Shown here: piece by piece, positions 61,488-64,000 of the stretch
Layout of the letters: each line of letters starts with the position of its first letter
Position numbering within the stretch: position 1 is the stretch's first letter
From: Asticcacaulis excentricus CB 48
GTDB lineage: Bacteria > Pseudomonadota > Alphaproteobacteria > Caulobacterales > Caulobacteraceae
Reading direction: 5' to 3'
NCBI RefSeq assembly: GCF_000175215.2
Contig: NC_014816.1
Coordinates: 617,001-681,000, forward strand
DNA length: 64,000 nt
The notes under the pieces: model-generated
What the model was told of the DNA's origin: nothing
The model's input: only the letters and a program-made list of their open reading frames with translations
Databases searched by the model: none
Program-made: the position numbers and the translations under genes

Positions 61488-63632
61488 TTACTTTACCTCT
61501 TCCCACACCAGCACCGTACCGTCTTTGCGGTCGGGATCAGCACCGGGCCAGTCGGCGGCGTAGGGCTCGCCGGTGCGCACGTCAAGGCCGAGATAACGGT
61601 GCGTGCGCAGCGACATTAGCATGAACTGTTTGCGAAGCATGTCCTGCCACTGGAACAGGCTGTCCGGCGTCTCCGTCTTCATCAGCCGCACATCTGACGA
61701 CAGGCCCAGCCCGACAACGGTCAGAAAGCCACTGCCATCCATGGCCTCCAACGCCACGCGTCCCTGCCCGCGATCGTGGACTCGGAAGCGCACGCCGGGG
61801 CTGGCGGCCTCCTTCGAGCCATTGGCGGCGAAGTGCAGCATACCATGCGGATTGGCCCACATCGGCTGATCATTGGCGAAGTTTCGGATGGTCACGATCT
61901 TGCCGACCGGGAGGTTCTGCGAGCGGTCTGCCAATGGCTCATCGACGCGGAAATCGTCAAAATCCGCCTGCCCGCCGTTCATCCCTTTTTCGTTGAAGGC
62001 AAACAGTGCGAAGCGTACCCCTTGAAAGGTGCGCAACTGGTAGGCGGTGCGCACTTCACCGCCAATCGGCGTGAAGGTCTGGCCATCGGTGGAGTAGCTG
62101 AACTGCGACAGTTCGCTGTCGTAATTGCCGCTGACGCGCAACTGCACGCGCGGTCCCGGCAGGGCCGCCTCAATGGTTTTGTGGGTCAGCTGATCATAAA
62201 AGCGCAGGCGATAGGCCTTACCGTCGCGCACGACGCCCAGCCAGTAATAGGGAATGTTGAGCAGGCCCAGACCGGCCACGTCGCCGTCTTTCAGCCCTTT
62301 GGCATCCAGCGTCGTCGTCGCCGTCGATTCCGGCCCGATCACACGCTGGGTCAGGCTGTTGCGTGCCAGCAGGAAGTGCGGGGCGGGTAGGCTATGTAGG
62401 CGCAGATAGCCAAGTCGTTCCGACAACGACCATTTCGTGTCATCCGGCACGTGGTTCCATTGCCAGATCGCTTGGGGCTTCGGCCCGGAGAAGTCGTCAT
62501 TGCGTGTGTAAGTTGGCGTCGGGGCGACGGTGGCTCCCGTAGCGGGCTTCAGCCATGTGCGCGGGCTGCGCCCCAAGTTGCCGGGCAACCCGAAATAGGG
62601 CCAGCCGTCCTGCCACGTGACGGGAGACAGGAAGGTGGTGCGTCCCATCGACTTCACATCCATCATCGAAAAGCCCCACCAGTCGCCATTGGGCAGTTCG
62701 ACCAGCCCGCCCTGATGCAAAGGGTCGGCCCCGAAGGCATTGCCGCCGGGCGGTGGCGGCGAAACACTTATTTTGTCGCCGGGGGCGGGCAGGCTGCGCC
62801 CTATGCCCTGCGTGCGCCATCCGAACTGCGTGCCCATGGTCTCCCGCGCGCTGATCGTTACCGTCTCATAGGGGCCGAAAGGACTGTCAGAGCGTGCCGC
62901 TTGCATCCGCCCGACCGGGGCGTAGTTGGCGCTGATGATGTAGTATTTGCCCTTGATCTTATAAATATGGTGGCCTTCGCCCATGGCATTGCCGGCCGGG
63001 ATAATCACCCGCTCGCTGCCCTCGATCACGCCGCTGAGGTCGGGTTTCAGTTCGACGAGCCGCACCTCGTCATAGCTATAGACGGCGTAAATCTTGCCAT
63101 CGTCGTCGAACAGCACCGACAGGTCGTGAATTTTGCTGTCTAGTGATTTGTGGGTCCATGGCCCGGCGGGGTTGGTGGCCGTGAACACCTGTATCCCGTA
63201 ACCGTTGATATTGGAGAAGATGTAGAAGGTGCCGTTGTGATAGCGCAGTGCCGGGGCCCAGATGCCAGCCCCATAGGCGTCCTTACCGCCTTCAAGGCGG
63301 TATTCCGGCCCCATTTCGAGACGGTCAAGCGCGTAGCCCAGCAGCCGCCAGTTCACCAAATCTTTCGAATGCAGCACCGGCAGGGCGGGCATGGTGTGCA
63401 TGGTGGTGCCGGTCATATAGTAGTCGTCACCGACGCGGATAATATCGGGGTCAGAAAACTCATCATTAAACAAAGGGTTGGTGAAGGTTCCATTGCCATT
63501 GTCCGGCGTCCAGGTCGTCGCTGGTGTGGCTTTGGGCAGGACCTGAGCGGGCGGGGTCTGCGCCCAGGCAGACAGGCTGAAAAGAGTGAACAGCGCCGTC
63601 AGCGCAAGGCCGGGCAGGGGGCGGGCGGGCAT
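61488..63632 (-). CDS. Exported GH43 glycoside hydrolase (xylosidase/arabinofuranosidase type)
   Basis: The 714-residue protein has a signal peptide (1-24). A five-bladed GH43 domain covers about 50-360, with the catalytic base in FSDPDI (D61), the pKa-setting Asp in KIHDLSV (D170) and the general acid in GEGHHIY (E219). A beta-sandwich domain, GH43 C2/DUF1349-like, spans about 380-570. A last domain (about 580-714) has trefoil-like repeats (GMLHFAANG; RVALEAMDGSGFLTVVGLGL) and may bind sugars. It likely trims arabinoxylan side chains outside the cytoplasm. A probable GH10 gene is divergent at 63832. Confidence 0.92.
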   Translation of the reverse strand: MPARPLPGLALTALFTLFSLSAWAQTPPAQVLPKATPATTWTPDNGNGTFTNPLFNDEFSDPDIIRVGDDYYMTGTTMHTMPALPVLHSKDLVNWRLLGYALDRLEMGPEYRLEGGKDAYGAGIWAPALRYHNGTFYIFSNINGYGIQVFTATNPAGPWTHKSLDSKIHDLSVLFDDDGKIYAVYSYDEVRLVELKPDLSGVIEGSERVIIPAGNAMGEGHHIYKIKGKYYIISANYAPVGRMQAARSDSPFGPYETVTISARETMGTQFGWRTQGIGRSLPAPGDKISVSPPPPGGNAFGADPLHQGGLVELPNGDWWGFSMMDVKSMGRTTFLSPVTWQDGWPYFGLPGNLGRSPRTWLKPATGATVAPTPTYTRNDDFSGPKPQAIWQWNHVPDDTKWSLSERLGYLRLHSLPAPHFLLARNSLTQRVIGPESTATTTLDAKGLKDGDVAGLGLLNIPYYWLGVVRDGKAYRLRFYDQLTHKTIEAALPGPRVQLRVSGNYDSELSQFSYSTDGQTFTPIGGEVRTAYQLRTFQGVRFALFAFNEKGMNGGQADFDDFRVDEPLADRSQNLPVGKIVTIRNFANDQPMWANPHGMLHFAANGSKEAASPGVRFRVHDRGQGRVALEAMDGSGFLTVVGLGLSSDVRLMKTETPDSLFQWQDMLRKQFMLMSLRTHRYLGLDVRTGEPYAADWPGADPDRKDGTVLVWEEVK

Positions 63633-63831
63633 GAGCGTTTCCTGTTATATGTGTTTGGGCGCAGTATAATAGTCTGAGTTATCCGGTCAATCGCTCTTAA
63701 CCGCTCCATTGCGCGGCCTTTTTAAGGGGATGGCAAAAACCCGGACATGACCCAATCCGCCGATTGACAGAGGCGATAAAACCGTGATTTGTTAGCGTTA
63801 ACATAAAAACAAGCTTCGTGCAGGGATACCA

Positions 63832-64000
63832 ATGCCTACTTCTCTTCCGACACGCCGCCACGTGCTGGCGGGCCTGAGCGCTGCCGCCCTTTCTGCGATG
63901 GGTTCCGCCCCTGTTTTCGCCGCCAGCGGAGCTTCGCTGCGGGCACTGGCAGCCGAAAAGGGCATCCTGTTCGGTTCTGCGCTCAGTGCGGGCTCACTGG
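63832..64000 (+). CDS. Probable GH10 xylanase, N-terminal part (cut by window edge)
   Basis: ATG at 63832 opens a frame that runs off the end at 64000, giving 56 residues. A twin-arginine signal (TRRHVLAGLSAAALSAMG) is followed by LRALAAEKGILFGSALSAGS. That end fits the start of bacterial GH10 domains, where a helix leads to a FGSA-type strand. The catalytic part is outside the window, so the call is likely and not certain. It diverges from the GH43 gene over 199 bases. Confidence 0.65.
   Translation, partial: MPTSLPTRRHVLAGLSAAALSAMGSAPVFAASGASLRALAAEKGILFGSALSAGSL

Noticed and set aside
1..64000. CRISPR arrays, tRNA/rRNA genes, insertion sequences, phage or plasmid genes
   Set aside because: I looked for regular repeats, cloverleafs, transposase or integrase motifs and terminal inverted repeats and found none.

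Overview
The window looks like a chromosomal segment from a stalked or budding alphaproteobacterium of the order Caulobacterales. Asticcacaulis or a close relative of Caulobacter is my best inference. The reasons are the order of the flagellar genes (fliF-fliG-flbE/fliH-fliN-flbD-flhA, with flgE next to sciP), the presence of ctrA, chpT and sciP, which together mark the CtrA cell-cycle circuit, a cluster of GANTC (CcrM-type) sites before ctrA, and TTAA-spacer-TTAA boxes before several flagellar and regulatory genes. Genes for xylan, pectin and arabinoxylan breakdown suggest a life on plant material. No tRNA, rRNA, CRISPR array, insertion sequence or prophage was found.

Layout. 1-5.3 kb holds housekeeping and regulatory genes: the start of a glycosyltransferase, an Lrp-type regulator, two exported proteins, an HxlR regulator and mnmA. 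5.4-24.9 kb is a large flagellar region. flgL and flgK run leftwards. fliK, flgD, flgE and sciP run rightwards, led by a clear sigma-54 promoter before fliK. Next come fliF, fliG, fliH/flbE, fliN and flbD, then a diacylglycerol-kinase gene and flhA, and a leftward fliI-fliJ pair that runs on into a GH10 xylanase. 24.9-28.8 kb holds an unknown gene, a GH28 pectin hydrolase and a GDSL-esterase autotransporter. 29.0-31.5 kb holds ctrA with its regulatory region, a lysozyme-inhibitor lipoprotein, a phosphatase-fold protein lacking its catalytic cysteine, and an ArsR regulator.

31.6-37.9 kb is a leftward run of chpT, cheA, cheW, cheY, cheB and cheR. 38-48 kb holds cysK, a DUF2336 protein, a PAS_5 protein, a stand-alone protein resembling DnaA domain IV, sufE, two divergent histidine kinases (the larger is DivJ/PleC-like) and several unknown proteins. 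48-53 kb holds an MFS transporter, a hemolysin-III protein, a cluster of unrecognised small reading frames, prfC and a Tat-exported FliL-like protein. 53.2-56.6 kb holds a response regulator translationally coupled to the first of two tandem paralogous proteins of unknown family. 56.7-59.1 kb is a cobalamin riboswitch followed by mesX (DUF1852) and mesD, a B12-independent methionine synthase. 59-64 kb holds an anion transporter, mobA, a GH43 enzyme and the start of another probable GH10 xylanase.

How the genes work together. CtrA, fed by ChpT and restrained by SciP, should drive the early flagellar genes. FlbD with sigma-54 should then drive the hook and hook-associated genes. The recurring TTAA boxes suggest that several unknown genes belong to the same cell-cycle regulon, including the response-regulator and paralog module. 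That module is the best candidate here for an undescribed system.
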